Positions 7,572 through 7,589 of a stretch of 7,589 nt of DNA are shown piece by piece. Numbering within the stretch: the stretch's first letter is position 1; each line of letters begins with the position of its first letter. The notes under the pieces were generated by a model. It saw nothing but the letters and a program-made list of their open reading frames with translations. It made no database searches and was not told where the DNA came from. Location of the stretch: the NCBI GenBank assembly GCA_947465365.1, contig CANIAV010000035.1, positions 1 to 7,589 on the forward strand. Direction: 5' to 3'. The stretch comes from Actinomycetota bacterium (GTDB taxonomy: Bacteria > Actinomycetota > Actinomycetes > Nanopelagicales > Nanopelagicaceae). The position numbers were made by a program, and so were the translations under genes.

Positions 7572-7589
7572 TTAATATCTTAATTAATA
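7569..7589. repeat. AT-only direct repeat TAATTAATA at the window end
   Basis: TAATTAATA occurs at 7569-7577 (including the kinase stop codon) and again at 7581-7589, separated by TCT. The second copy sits in the palindrome TTAATTAA (7580-7587). The window ends here, so it cannot be seen whether the array continues. It may simply be AT-rich intergenic or promoter DNA for the next gene. Confidence 0.4.

Overview
The window looks like an ordinary housekeeping segment of an actinobacterial chromosome (Actinomycetota). SecA is of the actinobacterial SecA1 type. The last gene closely matches the mycobacterial sensor kinase PdtaS. Three smaller proteins resemble families I know almost only from Actinobacteria: the Rv3235/DUF6459 family, a SAF + CpaE-like pair, and a DUF6912-like protein. 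Base composition is much lower in G+C than in Streptomyces or Mycobacterium (about half or a little less by eye, not counted), and genes are packed tightly. Together these suggest a small-genome lineage such as the freshwater acI/Nanopelagicales group. That placement is inference; no rRNA or other decisive marker is present.

Layout. Bases 22-3379 hold comF and secA on the + strand, 28 bases apart and probably cotranscribed. The ribosome hibernation factor gene (hpf/raiA) that usually sits between them in Actinobacteria is absent. secA converges on an Rv3235-family gene on the - strand, and the two stop codons overlap by 4 bases, so there is no intergenic terminator. A divergent region of about 125 bases (3916-4039) carries a short direct repeat with a 10-base period. 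A compact + strand run follows: a membrane-anchored SAF-domain protein, a CpaE-like MinD/ParA-family protein overlapping it by 8 bases, a DUF6912-like protein, and a PdtaS-type histidine kinase 4 bases after that. The window ends 18 bases past the kinase gene in very AT-rich DNA.

How the genes relate. SecA drives Sec-dependent export. ComF is a phosphoribosyltransferase-fold protein linked to DNA uptake in some bacteria. SAF (CpaB/RcpC-like) and CpaE-like proteins are normally parts of Flp/Tad pilus machines, but no other pilus gene is visible here. PdtaS is a cytoplasmic kinase that normally signals to the RNA-binding antiterminator PdtaR, which is not in the window. The most notable details are the loss of every P-loop lysine in the CpaE-like protein and the complete lack of cysteine in the PdtaS homologue, including the two GAF-domain positions implicated in nitric oxide/copper sensing in Mycobacterium tuberculosis. 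I see no mobile element, CRISPR array, tRNA or rRNA, and no convincing wholly new system.
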